From contig JAPLPE010000013.1 in assembly GCA_026400355.1 (NCBI GenBank), positions 62,001 to 126,000 on the forward strand: a stretch of DNA of 64,000 nucleotides, read 5' to 3'. Shown piece after piece: positions 53,170 to 62,765 of this stretch. Both the position numbers and the translations under genes were made by a program. The notes under the pieces were generated by a model. The model was not told the origin of the DNA. It did no database searches and saw only the letters and a program-made list of their open reading frames with translations. This DNA comes from Rhodobacterales bacterium (GTDB lineage: Bacteria > Pseudomonadota > Alphaproteobacteria > Rhodobacterales > Rhodobacteraceae). Positions within the stretch are counted from its first letter, which is position 1. Every line of letters starts with the position of its first letter.

Positions 53170-53254
53170 TGGTGCGGGTAAAGGGAGTCGAACCCCCACG
53201 CCTTGCGGCGCCAGAACCTAAATCTGGTGCGTCTACCAGTTTCGCCATACCCGC
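53170..53254 (-). tRNA. tRNA-Leu (anticodon TAG)
   Basis: 85 nt including an encoded CCA. Acceptor arm GCGGGTA/TACCCGC, D arm with TGGTAGA, anticodon stem CCAGA/TCTGG around loop TTTAGGT (anticodon TAG), long type II variable arm CGCCGCAAGGCG and T arm GGGGGTTCGACTCCC. Reads CUA and other CUN codons. The coding-looking frame across it ([13 protein letters not shown]) is the usual tRNA-Leu artefact. tig follows 24 bp downstream. Confidence 0.97.
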
Positions 53255-53425
53255 ATGATAATGAGGGGCGGCCACCGGACCACCCCCGCGAATTGGGCGC
53301 TGTCTAGCAAAGCCCGACAGGGGATGCGAGTGGAAAACGCATCGCAATAATGGCAAGCGATGAACGTCTTGTTGCCATAATTGGGGTCCACGGTGCTCTC
53401 AATGGTGTAAAAAGGGGGAACCGGA

Positions 53426-53926
53426 ATGCTTGACAATGCCCTTCACATGGATACCCCGCGCGAGGTTCCGGCTGGTGTGTTCCAGATAAGTGAAATCGCT
53501 CCGCTGACCGGCACCGCCGCGATCACCCTTTTTGCCGGGACAACCGTCCTCACGCTCAGGGGTGAGGTTGCCGTCGAAACGCTGATTCCCGGCGATCGCA
53601 TCATCACCCGCGATACCGGGATGGTCATGCTCCATGATCTCGACATATCCCGCGCATCACTGCCCGCGATCCGGGTTGTGGCCGACTCATTCGGACAGGC
53701 CCGTCCCCAGCGCGACACGCTTCTTGTGACGGACGCGCTTGTCAATCTGCGCAACTGGTGCATCGATCAGCCTTCGGGTAGCCGTACCGCGCAGATCACC
53801 GCCATGGCTCTTGTCGACGGCCAGTCCGTCACCCCTCAGGGAACTACAGACAGGCTCACCTGCACGCTCGTCTTTGACCGGCCGCATGTCATCTATGTCG
53901 ACGGCCTCGAACTCTGTGCGATCTGA
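53426..53926 (+). CDS. Hint-domain (Hedgehog/intein-like) protein lacking the nucleophile
   Basis: Protein of 166 residues of the Hint_2 type abundant in Rhodobacteraceae. LFAGTTVLTLRGEVAVETLIPGDRIITRD (about 36-64) aligns with the usual CFTAGT...G.VPVEDLRPGD motif. However, no Cys precedes the AGT, and Phe-Ala stand there. The C-terminal LTCTLVFDRPHVIYVDGLELCAI resembles the end of Hint modules (H.V.V.G). Typical relatives are attached to large secreted proteins; this one stands alone. GGGGGAACC precedes the ATG. It is isolated between tRNA-Leu and nnr. Confidence 0.7.
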   Translation: MLDNALHMDTPREVPAGVFQISEIAPLTGTAAITLFAGTTVLTLRGEVAVETLIPGDRIITRDTGMVMLHDLDISRASLPAIRVVADSFGQARPQRDTLLVTDALVNLRNWCIDQPSGSRTAQITAMALVDGQSVTPQGTTDRLTCTLVFDRPHVIYVDGLELCAI

Positions 53927-54048
53927 ACCTGACTGATCCAGCAGAGGCCCGTTCCGCGCCGCTCCTTTGGTCAAAGCCGCCCAAAGGGCTGCCTGCGTGC
54001 CTCTGACTCAGGTATTTGTACGACAAGGAAACCCATATCTGCAGCTGA

Positions 54049-55671
54049 TCAAAGCCCCATCACGCGGAATACCTTGGGCAATTCATCCGCCAGATCTTCG
54101 GAAATCAGCCCCGGCCCAAAGCTGCGGGCGCATTCGACATGCAGCCACGACGCCGTCTCTGCCGCCCGCATCGGCGCAAAGCCCCGCGCCAGCAACCCGG
54201 TGATGAAGCCTGCCAGGACATCCCCCGACCCGGCAGTGGCAAGCCACGGGGCCGCGCGGCCATACTGCGCTGAATTGATGGAACAGCGCCCCTGCGGCTC
54301 CGCAATGACGGTATCCGTTCCCTTGTAAAGCACGACGCATCCCGCCTGCGCAGCTGCCTCCCGCGTCGCGTCCACTTTGGAATAGGCGGGGCCCTTGGTC
54401 GCAGGTTCGGCCAACCGTGCCGCGATATCCGGAAACAACCGGGCAAACTCGCCAGCATGCGGGGTCAAGACGCATTTGGGATGCAGTTTTCCAAAGCGCG
54501 CCTTGTCTTGCGCCAAAAGGGTCAGGGCGTCGGCATCAAGGACAGCCGCGCGTTTTGTCTCTAGGACAGCTTCAACAAAGTCGGCGTGCCGTGTCGTCGT
54601 GCCGAATCCGGGACCGATGCACAGCGCACTGATCCGGTCGTCTTCATGAAGCCACGCTGACAGTGCGTCGGCATCTTTGAGAGACCGCAGCATCACTGCA
54701 TCCAATCGCGCTGCATTCTCCTGCAAAGCCGCTGGTGGTACGCCCAAAGTCACCAACCCCGCCCCGATCCGCAACGCCCCCCGCGCCGTCATCCGGGCTG
54801 CACCGCCTTTGCCGGGGCCGCCGGAGAGAATGAGAGCGTGGCCATGGGTGAACTTGTGTCCGCCATGCGATTTGTCAAGAATGCTTTCGCCCTGCTTGAA
54901 CGCTGGCGTGTAGAGGTAGCCTTCGATCAGTTGCACGACCGCAGATTTCTTTGCCTTTTTGTCCGTCAGACTGTTCGGCCGACCACCAAGTGCGACCATT
55001 GCGCTTTTGTGGTCGAGGCCGATGCTTTTCACGACAATCTTCCCGCTCGCGGCAGGACCGTCTGCGCAATAGTGACCGACCCTAGCAAATTCAAACGTGA
55101 CAGTTAGGTCTGACATCAGACATACCTCTGGGTTCAGTCTGGTGCCGAAGAGGCGTCCGCTGTCGCTGCACAGACCCGAGGGCATATCGATTGCGCAAAC
55201 TGCAAGCGTATCCACCGTATATCTCCGCCGCTCCGCAATCAGACCGTCAACAACCTGCGGCAAAGCACGCGTCAAGCCTGTACCAAAAAGCGCGTCAACC
55301 AAGAGTCGGGCTCCATCGAAATCCGGCAGAGGAGTAAGCGCCCTTACCTCCCCCATCCCCACCGATCGCACATAATTCACCCGCGCATCTGGCGGCAACT
55401 TCTCGGCATCCCCGAACAAGAACACCTCTACATCCCAGCCCCGCTCCTTCAACAGCCGCGCCACGACGAACCCATCGCCGCCGTTGTTACCCGGCCCGCA
55501 CAGGACCACCGCCTTGAACGACCCTGCCTGCAGTTCCGGCCATTCCGCGAACACCGCCTCGACCACACCGCGTCCGGCACGCTCCATCAGTTCAAGCCCC
55601 GTCACCTCGCCCGAAGCGATGGCTGCGGCCTCGATTGCCCGCATCTGCGCTGCCGTCAAAAGCTTTGTCAT
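54049..55671 (-). CDS. nnr: Bifunctional NAD(P)H-hydrate epimerase / dehydratase
   Basis: Repairs hydrated NADH/NADPH; 540 residues. The N-terminal NnrE epimerase domain (YjeF_N, residues 1-210) has GPGNNGGDGFVVARLL and VDALFGTGL. The C-terminal NnrD dehydratase (about 240-535) has GHALILSGGPGKGGAARMTARGALRIGAG-type sequence, LTPHAGEFARLF and ATAGSGDVLAGFITGLLA. The start is ATG 55671 (TKLLTAAQMRAIE) with a GGAGC upstream; the frame to 55734 is likely untranslated. Minus strand, divergent from glnB. Confidence 0.95.
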   Translation of the reverse strand: MTKLLTAAQMRAIEAAAIASGEVTGLELMERAGRGVVEAVFAEWPELQAGSFKAVVLCGPGNNGGDGFVVARLLKERGWDVEVFLFGDAEKLPPDARVNYVRSVGMGEVRALTPLPDFDGARLLVDALFGTGLTRALPQVVDGLIAERRRYTVDTLAVCAIDMPSGLCSDSGRLFGTRLNPEVCLMSDLTVTFEFARVGHYCADGPAASGKIVVKSIGLDHKSAMVALGGRPNSLTDKKAKKSAVVQLIEGYLYTPAFKQGESILDKSHGGHKFTHGHALILSGGPGKGGAARMTARGALRIGAGLVTLGVPPAALQENAARLDAVMLRSLKDADALSAWLHEDDRISALCIGPGFGTTTRHADFVEAVLETKRAAVLDADALTLLAQDKARFGKLHPKCVLTPHAGEFARLFPDIAARLAEPATKGPAYSKVDATREAAAQAGCVVLYKGTDTVIAEPQGRCSINSAQYGRAAPWLATAGSGDVLAGFITGLLARGFAPMRAAETASWLHVECARSFGPGLISEDLADELPKVFRVMGL

Positions 55672-55823
55672 CGCAGCTCCCCAAAAAATCGTTCTCAAGA
55701 TGCTCGAAAGGCAGTCACTATGCCTATAAATCAATCATTCCGATCGGTTTTCCCAGACTTGTCTCCGCAACTCCCCCCTCGTGAATTGTGGTGACCCAAC
55801 TAAAATGGTCTCACGCCGAATAA

Positions 55824-56186
<363 letters not shown>

Positions 56187-56228
56187 CCCGATTGTCACCA
56201 CCGCTTACTTCAAGGGGAAACCGCAGAC

Positions 56229-57635
56229 ATGAGCAAAACCAAGCTTCTCAAGCTTATCAAGGATGAGGACTGCGCCTACGTCGACATCCGCTTTACCGAT
56301 CCTAAAGGCAAACTGCAGCACGTGACCATCGTGTCTGACCTCGTCGATGAAGACTTCATCGACGAAGGTTTCATGTTCGACGGCTCGTCCATTGCCGGCT
56401 GGAAGTCGATCGACCAGTCAGACATGAAGCTGATGATTGACACCTCAAGCGCCTATATCGACCCCTTCTATGCGGAAAAGACCGTTTGCGTGCATTGCAA
56501 CGTTGTCGAACCCGACACGATGGAAGCCTACGAGCGTGACCCACGCGGCACCGCGCTCAAGGCCGAGGCCTATCTCAAGTCCTCCGGTATCGGTGATGTG
56601 GCCTACATGGGCCCCGAAGCAGAATTCTTCATCTTCGACGATGTCCGCTTCTCGGTCACGATGAACAAGGTGTCGTTCCAGGTAGACGGCGTCGATGCCC
56701 CTTGGAACTCGGATGCCGATTTCGAAGGCGGCAACATGGGTCATCGCCCCGGCGTCAAGGGCGGCTATTTCCCCGTAAATCCGATCGACGACGCGCAGGA
56801 TCTTCGCTCGGAAATGCTCTCAACAATGAAGCGTATGGGCATGAAGGTCGACAAACATCACCACGAAGTGGCTGGCACCCAGCACGAACTGGGAGTGGTC
56901 TTTGGCCCCCTGACCAAGCAGGCCGATGAGATCCAGAAATACAAGTACGTCATCCACAACGTGGCCCATGCCTATGGCAAGACCGCGACCTTCATGCCCA
57001 AGCCTATCGCGGGCGACAACGGGTCGGGGATGCACGTAAACATGTCTATCTGGAAGGAAGGCAAACCGCTCTTCGCAGGCGACAAATATGCTGACCTGTC
57101 TCAGGAAGCGCTCTGGTATATCGGCGGCATTCTCAAGCATGCCAAGGCCCTTAACGCGATCACCAACCCCGGCACGAATAGCTACAAGCGCCTGATTCCC
57201 GGTTTCGAAGCCCCGGTTCTGCGCGCCTATTCCGCCCGCAACCGGTCGGGCTGCATTCGTATTCCGTGGTCCGAATCTCCCAAAGCCAAGCGCGTCGAAG
57301 CCCGCTTCCCCGACCCGTCGGCCAACCCCTATCTGGCCTTTGCCGCACTCCTGATGGCCGGCCTGGACGGGATCAAGAACAAGATCGACCCCGGCCCGTC
57401 CTCGGATAAGGATCTCTACGATCTGCCGCCCGAAGAACTCGCCGCGATCCCGACAGTCTGCGGAAGCTTGCGCGAAGCACTGGGCGAGCTTGAAAAGGAC
57501 ATGGACTTCCTTCTGGCCGGTGACGTGTTCACCCGCGACCAGCTCGAAGGCTATATGGCCCTCAAGTGGGAAGAGGTTTACGCCTTCGAACACACCCCGC
57601 ACCCAATCGAATACAAGATGTACTACTCCTGCTAA
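56229..57635 (+). CDS. glnA: Glutamine synthetase, type I
   Basis: Dodecameric GSI of 468 residues, ammonia assimilation. Motifs: FDGSSIAGW (50-58), [11 protein letters not shown] metal ligands, the ATP-binding [16 protein letters not shown] (210-225), [16 protein letters not shown] and [10 protein letters not shown]. The adenylylation site Tyr397 is present in [11 protein letters not shown], matching the GlnE at the left end of the window. Ends YKMYYSC. Followed by hairpins at 57642 and 57672. Confidence 0.98.
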   Translation: MSKTKLLKLIKDEDCAYVDIRFTDPKGKLQHVTIVSDLVDEDFIDEGFMFDGSSIAGWKSIDQSDMKLMIDTSSAYIDPFYAEKTVCVHCNVVEPDTMEAYERDPRGTALKAEAYLKSSGIGDVAYMGPEAEFFIFDDVRFSVTMNKVSFQVDGVDAPWNSDADFEGGNMGHRPGVKGGYFPVNPIDDAQDLRSEMLSTMKRMGMKVDKHHHEVAGTQHELGVVFGPLTKQADEIQKYKYVIHNVAHAYGKTATFMPKPIAGDNGSGMHVNMSIWKEGKPLFAGDKYADLSQEALWYIGGILKHAKALNAITNPGTNSYKRLIPGFEAPVLRAYSARNRSGCIRIPWSESPKAKRVEARFPDPSANPYLAFAALLMAGLDGIKNKIDPGPSSDKDLYDLPPEELAAIPTVCGSLREALGELEKDMDFLLAGDVFTRDQLEGYMALKWEEVYAFEHTPHPIEYKMYYSC

Positions 57636-57641
57636 GGGGTC

Positions 57642-57658
57642 GGTGGGTTTCACCCACC
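57642..57658 (+). repeat. GGTGGGT hairpin (repeat family 2)
   Basis: GGTGGGT-TTC-ACCCACC begins 6 bp after the glnA stop. The same stem lies at 13303-13319 after the GNAT gene, and partial versions occur near 57762 and 61157. Confidence 0.6.
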
Positions 57659-57671
57659 CTTCATGAAACAG

Positions 57672-57703
57672 AAAGGGCGCCCCATCCAGGCGCCCTTTCC
57701 ATT
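57672..57703 (+). terminator. Terminator of glnBA
   Basis: Perfect 10-bp stem AAAGGGCGCC/GGCGCCCTTT (57672-57681, 57689-57698) with loop CCATCCA. The arms end in A and T runs. Confidence 0.8.
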
Positions 57704-57790
57704 TGCCCTGATGCGGGGGCGGTTGAAACCCACACCGCCCCACGCCTTGTCGCGTTGCGCAAGGTGGGTGACCCCACCCCCGCCGCGCCC

Positions 57791-58705
57791 CTATTTCAAC
57801 ACGCTGTCCAGAAAATCGACAACCTTCTGCGTCGCCGGGGCCTCCTGGAACGCACCCGAACCATGCCCGCCTTCCGGCAGGAATTCATAGGTCACGCCCC
57901 CGTTCGAAGGCCAGGCCAGCAACGCATCCCGCAACCGCTCCGACTGCTTCGGGCCGACGAACGTATCCACCCCGCCATGCATGACGAGGAAGGCTGGCAG
58001 CACTGTCCCTTCGGGCAACTGCGCCAGATACCAAAGCGGGCTCACCTTCTGCGCCTCCTTCGGGTTATCCGCAACGGACATCCCGATCAGCGCCGATTCG
58101 GGCGAATCCGCCGCATCGTTCCGCCCGGTGGACCGGGTCAAACCAGTCTCCTCGATATCCGAGTCCATCATCGTGAAATCGACCGGCCCGAACCAGTCCA
58201 CCACGGCCTGCACTGCCGTCGCCGGGTCCGCCGCCAGCGCAATCCCTGTGGTCGAGACAAGATGCCCGCCGGCCGACGCCCCGAACAGCGCAACCTTCGC
58301 CGGATCAATCCCCAGATCGGACGCATTGGCCCGCAGATAGGCGACTGCCGCTTCAACGTCCTCCAACTGCGCCGGCCACTGATCCGTCCCGCTCAGCCGG
58401 TAGTTGATCGCCGCCACAGCATAGCCGGCTTCATTCAACGCGGCCAACGACTGAGGTCCGCTCTTGTCGCCCATCATGAACGCCCCACCGTGGACCCAGA
58501 CCACCACCGGCACCGGTCCCGTCGCCCCCTCGGGCAGATAAAGATCAAGGACGTTCCGCTCCGACTTGGCGGCATAGGCAAGGTTCGCCCTTGTCGGCTG
58601 CACCGTCGTCAGCCAGACAAAAAACCAATAACCCACGGCCCCCACGGCCAGCAGAAACACGAGCAATGCCACAAGCCGGGGCCACCGGAAAGAACTTCGA
58701 ACCAT
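57791..58705 (-). CDS. Alpha/beta hydrolase, carboxylesterase-like, membrane anchored
   Basis: Protein of 304 residues. The N-terminal membrane helix (about residues 8-30, RLVALLVFLLAVGAVGYWFF) probably holds the enzyme at the periplasmic face. The alpha/beta fold follows: oxyanion HGG in VWVHGGAFMMGD, nucleophile Ser in LFGASAGGHLV, Asp in VMHGGVDTFV and His in GGHGSGAF. It resembles BD-FAE/esterase-lipase hydrolases; substrate unknown. Convergent with glnBA; upstream of it lies the DUF3445 gene on the same strand. Confidence 0.88.
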   Translation of the reverse strand: MVRSSFRWPRLVALLVFLLAVGAVGYWFFVWLTTVQPTRANLAYAAKSERNVLDLYLPEGATGPVPVVVWVHGGAFMMGDKSGPQSLAALNEAGYAVAAINYRLSGTDQWPAQLEDVEAAVAYLRANASDLGIDPAKVALFGASAGGHLVSTTGIALAADPATAVQAVVDWFGPVDFTMMDSDIEETGLTRSTGRNDAADSPESALIGMSVADNPKEAQKVSPLWYLAQLPEGTVLPAFLVMHGGVDTFVGPKQSERLRDALLAWPSNGGVTYEFLPEGGHGSGAFQEAPATQKVVDFLDSVLK

Positions 58706-58770
58706 CAGGCAATCTCCAGCAAACGGACCTGCAAACCGTCTTCAGGATCACCGATGCTGCACCTCAAGCA

Positions 58771-59517
58771 TCACTCGTTTGCGACACATACTGTCGTATG
58801 TATCGAAAACACGACCGCATCCGTCCGTAGCAACCGCCGGATCGTCTGCCGCTCACTCCGCCGATAGGGCGATTCCGGTCGCCCCACGGGCCGCGGATTG
58901 GCCTCGGAATGCGGCTGAAACAACGCCGGATCATCATAGCGCAACAGATTCGCCCGCCACAGCGGCCGGTCACCCCGGACCATGTCAAACATCCGCTGTA
59001 CCCGCGCCGCCACATCCGCATCATAGCGCACCACAGGCAGATGAATCGCCGTCAAAGGCCGGCCGATCTTCTCGGCCAATGTCCAGGCCGCCGGAAAACA
59101 CAACAGCGCCGCCGTCAGCACATGCTCCGCGCCCAGCTTCTGATGGATGCAGAAATCTTCCTGCACGATCCGCGACAGCGTCAGCAGCGGATCACCCCGA
59201 TCAAGTGCCACCACCACCCCGTCAGGCCGCATCACCGCCTCAGCCATCACGTCAAACCCCGGGAGCACCGCCACTTCGGTCAGGACGACCTCCAGCAGCT
59301 CCTCCGCCGCCGCCTCTGCGCCCGGCAGCACGGCAATCACATCCGCCCGCCGCTCGGCAATCAGCTGCGCCTTCTCGGCCAGCTGCGCCCCATAAGCCTC
59401 ATCGACCCGCAGCCACTCGCCCTCCCCGACCGGGGTCATCGACGGCAACCGCAACCCCGCCGCAGCCACCTGCGCCGCCGGAACGGCCCTCTGCAAAACC
59501 ACCATCCCCACCCCCAT
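58771..59517 (-). CDS. DUF3445 family (heme-dependent oxidative N-demethylase-like) protein
   Basis: Protein of up to 248 residues of the DUF3445 family, whose characterised members are heme-dependent oxidative demethylases of dimethylamine-type substrates. Seen: VDEAYGAQLAEKAQLIAERRADV, the core LSRIVQEDFCIHQKLGAEHVLTAALLCFPAAWTLAEKIG and HLPVVRYDADVAARVQRMFD, RANLLRYDDPALFQP. The ATG at 59505 (MVVLQ) is an alternative start nearer to the usual family start. Family assignment is firm; the actual substrate is not known. It is divergent from dddP, 91 bp away. Confidence 0.82.
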   Translation of the reverse strand: MGVGMVVLQRAVPAAQVAAAGLRLPSMTPVGEGEWLRVDEAYGAQLAEKAQLIAERRADVIAVLPGAEAAAEELLEVVLTEVAVLPGFDVMAEAVMRPDGVVVALDRGDPLLTLSRIVQEDFCIHQKLGAEHVLTAALLCFPAAWTLAEKIGRPLTAIHLPVVRYDADVAARVQRMFDMVRGDRPLWRANLLRYDDPALFQPHSEANPRPVGRPESPYRRSERQTIRRLLRTDAVVFSIHTTVCVANE

Positions 59518-59608
59518 CCGTCAAAACGAAACAATTCATGTCGGAACCAGACTAGTCAGCCGCGCCCCGCCCCCGCACCATCAGCGCACATCAAGAGGGG
59601 GCCCGCCC

Positions 59609-60952
59609 GTGAATACCCACCACCGCGACAACCGCAAGATCGACCCGTCGCTTGGCGCCACCCTCGCCGACGGCACCCCCAACGACAATGACCGCGTCGA
59701 AATCGGCCCCACTCAGCTCGCCTTCGCTGAATGGGCCGGCGCAGGCCTCACTGCGCCCAACCTGCAATCCATGCGCGCCTTCCGCCACAAACGCATCGTC
59801 GACCAGCTTGTCAGCCGCGATATCGGCGGCCTTCTGATGTTCGACCCCCTGAACATCCGCTACGCCACCGACACGACCAACATGCAGCTCTGGAACAGCC
59901 ATAACCCGTTCCGCGCCTGCCTGCTCTGCGCCGATGGCCATATGGTCATGTGGGAATACAAGAACGCGCCTTTCCTCGTGAATTTCAACCCGCTTGTCCG
60001 CGAACTCCGCTCGGGTGCCGCCTTCTTCTACAATACGAACGGAGAGAACACGGCCAAGGACGCTGCCTCATTCGCGGGCCAGGTGGACGAGGTCATGCGC
60101 GCCCATGTCGGCACCAACAAACGCATCGCGGTGGACAAGATCATGGTCCACGGCCTCCGCGCCCTCGAACGCGGCGGTTTCGACGTACTCGAAGGCGAGG
60201 TGCTGACCGAACGCGCCCGTGCGATCAAAGGCCCCGACGACATCCTCGCCATGCGCTGCGCCCAGCACGCCTGCGAAACCTCGATTGCAGCGATGGAACG
60301 CTTCACCCGAGAAAACGTGCCCAAGGGTACGGTCAGCGAAGATGACGTCTGGTCGGTCCTCCACGCCGAAAACATCAGGCGCGGCGGCGAATGGATCGAA
60401 ACCCGCCTCCTCGCCTCCGGTCCCCGCACCAACCCCTGGTTTCAGGAATGCGGCCCCCGGATCATCCAGAACAACGAAATCGTGGCCTTCGACACCGACC
60501 TCATCGGCGCGTACGGCTTCTGCATCGACATTTCCCGCACCTGGTGGGTCGGCGACCAGCGCCCCACCAATGCGATGATCTCTGCCATGCACCACGCCCG
60601 CGACCACATCGCCGACCACATCTCCCGCCTCCGCCCCGGCGCCTCGATCGACGACCTAAGCCTCAACGGCCATGTCCTCGCCCCCGAGTATCAGAAGCAG
60701 AAATACTCCTGCAAGATGCATGGCGTGGGCCTCTGCGATGAATGGCCCTACATCACCTATCCCGACAACCACATGCCCGGCGCCTTCGCAGGCGTCACGC
60801 TGGAACCCGGCATGACACTCTGCGTCGAGGCACTCGTCTCTCCCGAAGGCGGCGATTTCTCCATCAAGATCGAAGATCAGGTTCTCATCACCGAAGAGGG
60901 CTGCGAAAACCTGACCCGCTACCCCTTCGACGCGGCCCTCATGGGCAACTGA
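59609..60952 (+). CDS. dddP: Dimethylsulfoniopropionate lyase DddP (M24 peptidase fold)
   Basis: Metalloprotein of 447 residues that splits DMSP into DMS and acrylate. It has a creatinase/prolidase fold but is not a peptidase. The residues reported for characterised DddP are present at matching numbers: Asp295, Asp297 and Asp307 (FDTDLIGAYGFCIDISRTWW), His371 (CKMHGVGLCDEWP), Glu407 (CVEALV) and Glu422 (IEDQVL) as metal ligands, Asp377 as catalytic acid/base and Tyr366. The N-terminal half has FDPLNIRYATDTTNMQLW. Automatic annotation often calls such genes Xaa-Pro peptidase. It starts at GTG 59609, with GAGGGGG upstream. Flanked by DUF3445 (divergent) and bioY (convergent). Confidence 0.87.
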   Translation: MNTHHRDNRKIDPSLGATLADGTPNDNDRVEIGPTQLAFAEWAGAGLTAPNLQSMRAFRHKRIVDQLVSRDIGGLLMFDPLNIRYATDTTNMQLWNSHNPFRACLLCADGHMVMWEYKNAPFLVNFNPLVRELRSGAAFFYNTNGENTAKDAASFAGQVDEVMRAHVGTNKRIAVDKIMVHGLRALERGGFDVLEGEVLTERARAIKGPDDILAMRCAQHACETSIAAMERFTRENVPKGTVSEDDVWSVLHAENIRRGGEWIETRLLASGPRTNPWFQECGPRIIQNNEIVAFDTDLIGAYGFCIDISRTWWVGDQRPTNAMISAMHHARDHIADHISRLRPGASIDDLSLNGHVLAPEYQKQKYSCKMHGVGLCDEWPYITYPDNHMPGAFAGVTLEPGMTLCVEALVSPEGGDFSIKIEDQVLITEEGCENLTRYPFDAALMGN

Positions 60953-60981
60953 TACACCCGATCCGGGTTTCTTTGTTGCCC

Positions 60982-61037
60982 AAATACCTCGGGGGGTGTC
61001 CGCGCTCTTCGCGCGGACAAGGGGGGCTGCGCCCCCC
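60982..61037. repeat. Intergenic repeat, family 1 (copy D)
   Basis: AAATACC (60982) is followed by GTCCGCGC/GCGCGGAC (60998-61018), then GGGGGGC-TGC-GCCCCCC (61021-61037). It lies in the 232-bp gap between convergent dddP and bioY. Confidence 0.6.
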
Positions 61038-61107
61038 TCCCTGCAAGACCGCGAGGCGCAAAGCGCCTCTCCGCCGGATCACGCGGGGTCAGGACAACGA
61101 CGTCCCC

Positions 61108-61140
61108 AAAAAAAGAAGAACGCGGGCCGCGAGACCCGCG
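61108..61140 (-). terminator. Terminator of bioY
   Basis: On the minus strand CGCGGG/CCCGCG (61135-61140, 61121-61126) with an 8-nt loop, followed by a T-rich run (complement of the A-rich 61108-61120). Confidence 0.7.
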
Positions 61141-61184
61141 CCTCTCATTCGCAGGCTGGGCGCAACCCACCCCTTTTCTTGAGA

Positions 61185-61826
61185 TCACGCCCGCGCGTTG
61201 CCGATCAGCTTCCACAGCCCCGGCAAAAGCAGCGCCGCCAGCGCCAGCTTCATCGCATCGCCGATCAGGTAAGGCGTCAGCCCCCAGACCATCGTCTGCT
61301 CCCAGACCGACCCATACTTGGCCGGATCAAAGGCCCCGGCCAAGATGATGTGATAGATCCAGGCCACCCCCGGCACATAGATAATCACGTTGCCGATCAG
61401 CAGCGCCAGCGCCATCCACAGCACCGACCGGTCCCACCCGCGCCGCGCCGCCCAGCCCAGGAACAAAGTCGCCAGCACATAGCCCAGCAGATAACCACCC
61501 GTGCCGCCCGTCATGTAGGCCAGCCCGTACTTCTCGGCCGACGACCCCGCAAACACGTCAAAGCCCAACGCCCCGATCAGCATATAGCCCAGCACGGTGA
61601 TCAGGCCAAGGCGCGGCCCATAAGCGGCTCCGATCGTCAGGATCGCAAAAGTCCCCATTGTCACCGGCACGGGCGAAGGCCACATCGGGACCTTGATCTT
61701 GGCCGCCAGCGTCAGGAGAGCAATCCCCACCACGACCAGCACCGCCTGCTTGAACAGCCGCGCGGCCCCCTCAGAAAGGCCCGTCGCCTCGACCAAGACC
61801 TTGTTATCCGTCATCGAAAGGGCCAT
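61185..61826 (-). CDS. bioY: Biotin transporter BioY
   Basis: S component of the ECF-type biotin transporter (or stand-alone transporter), 213 residues, about six membrane helices. Family features: KVPMWPSPVPVTMGTFAILTIGAAYGPRLG near residues 45-75, and TGGTGGYLLGYVLATLFLGW. The C-terminal YLIGDAMKLALAALLLPGLW is also typical. No bioMN genes are adjacent. In this order a solitary BioY is common. Confidence 0.94.
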   Translation of the reverse strand: MALSMTDNKVLVEATGLSEGAARLFKQAVLVVVGIALLTLAAKIKVPMWPSPVPVTMGTFAILTIGAAYGPRLGLITVLGYMLIGALGFDVFAGSSAEKYGLAYMTGGTGGYLLGYVLATLFLGWAARRGWDRSVLWMALALLIGNVIIYVPGVAWIYHIILAGAFDPAKYGSVWEQTMVWGLTPYLIGDAMKLALAALLLPGLWKLIGNARA

Positions 61827-61899
61827 TGGGGCCTCCCCTGTCCTGAAACTCTCTGCCTTGTGTGCCCCAAGCCCCGCCCCGGCGCAAGCGTCCCGGCCC

Positions 61900-62337
61900 T
61901 CAGGCTCCGTTCACGCGGCGATACTGCGACTCCATCGCATAATCCTTGCGCGGCCCCTGCACCTCCCAGCGCGCCGTCCAGAAAGGCCAGCCTGCAAAAT
62001 CATATCGCACCCGGTACAGGTCTGCCCCACAAAGATGCTCCGCCGCAACCTCGCCCGCATCAAGGCGAAAGCGATGAAACGGCCGCCCGTCCACGAAGAA
62101 CACCGCAACCGCATCCCCGGAAAACTGCCACCGGTAAGCCCGCGTCGCGGTCAGTTGCGGCCCGTCGCCCATCCGCAAAAGGCCCTCTTCCGCATAGGTT
62201 GCCGCCGCTTTTCCCTCTGCCACAATCACCGCGAACCCATCAAACACCCCCTCGACCGCCCCTCGGTGATCAGCAATCACCCGAGCGACCTCCCACCGCC
62301 CGATGAACCCCGCCCTGTCCAAAACCTCATCCGACAA
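61900..62337 (-). CDS. DUF6314 family protein
   Basis: Protein of 145 residues with FIGRWEVARVIADHRG, a middle YRWQFSGDAVAVFFVDGRPFHRF and the ending GADLYRVRYDFAGWPFWTARWEVQGPRKDYAM. It resembles a small beta-barrel (lipocalin-like) domain. The ending GPRKDY is characteristic of DUF6314. Function unknown. It lies 73 bp upstream of bioY on the same strand. Confidence 0.8.
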   Translation of the reverse strand: MSDEVLDRAGFIGRWEVARVIADHRGAVEGVFDGFAVIVAEGKAAATYAEEGLLRMGDGPQLTATRAYRWQFSGDAVAVFFVDGRPFHRFRLDAGEVAAEHLCGADLYRVRYDFAGWPFWTARWEVQGPRKDYAMESQYRRVNGA

Positions 62338-62413
62338 TTCTTCCCTCGGTCACATCGCCTCCCTCTCCCAGAAACCACACCTTCCCCGGTGCCGCCTTCA
62401 TGTCATAGCAGGC

Positions 62414-62686
62414 TCAGCGGTCCGACGGCGGCCAGACCGAACAATACCAGTCCCCCTCGACCCGCCAGTCCCCTACACTGTCACTTGTAGTGGTATGGAC
62501 CCGCCATCCAATTGCCTCAAGACTTTGCACCGCATCACCATATTGCTTCACATGCCCCGTCAGCGCCGCCGTGATCTCTTCCCCCGTCATCTCTGCCCCC
62601 ATCATCCATGCCCCCGTCATCGGCTCCCAATCCTCGGCCAAAGCCACACCCGGCCTGAGCATCACCGCCACCACAATCCCGGGCAT
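62414..62686 (-). CDS. Small secreted hypothetical protein
   Basis: Protein of 90 residues starting MPGIVVAVMLRPGVALAEDW, a short signal peptide with a likely cut after ALA. The mature part has EEITAALTGHVKQYGDAVQSLEAIGWRV and ends GDWRVEGDWYCSVWPPSDR, with a single Cys. The pattern (helix, then TXW...GDWRV..YC) resembles small periplasmic proteins of Rhodobacteraceae. The frame extends to 62767 without support. Divergent from purB. Confidence 0.65.
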   Translation of the reverse strand: MPGIVVAVMLRPGVALAEDWEPMTGAWMMGAEMTGEEITAALTGHVKQYGDAVQSLEAIGWRVHTTTSDSVGDWRVEGDWYCSVWPPSDR

Positions 62687-62765
62687 GCACGACCTCCCGC
62701 CTTGTGACAGGCTCCGCCCCATCCTATGACGCAGCCGACCCCGATCCAACCTAGAAGGCAGTCCC

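Noticed and set aside
53132-53356. 74-codon open frame [13 protein letters not shown]…
   Set aside because: This is the familiar artefact of translating tRNA-Leu; the tRNA cloverleaf is clear at 53170-53254.
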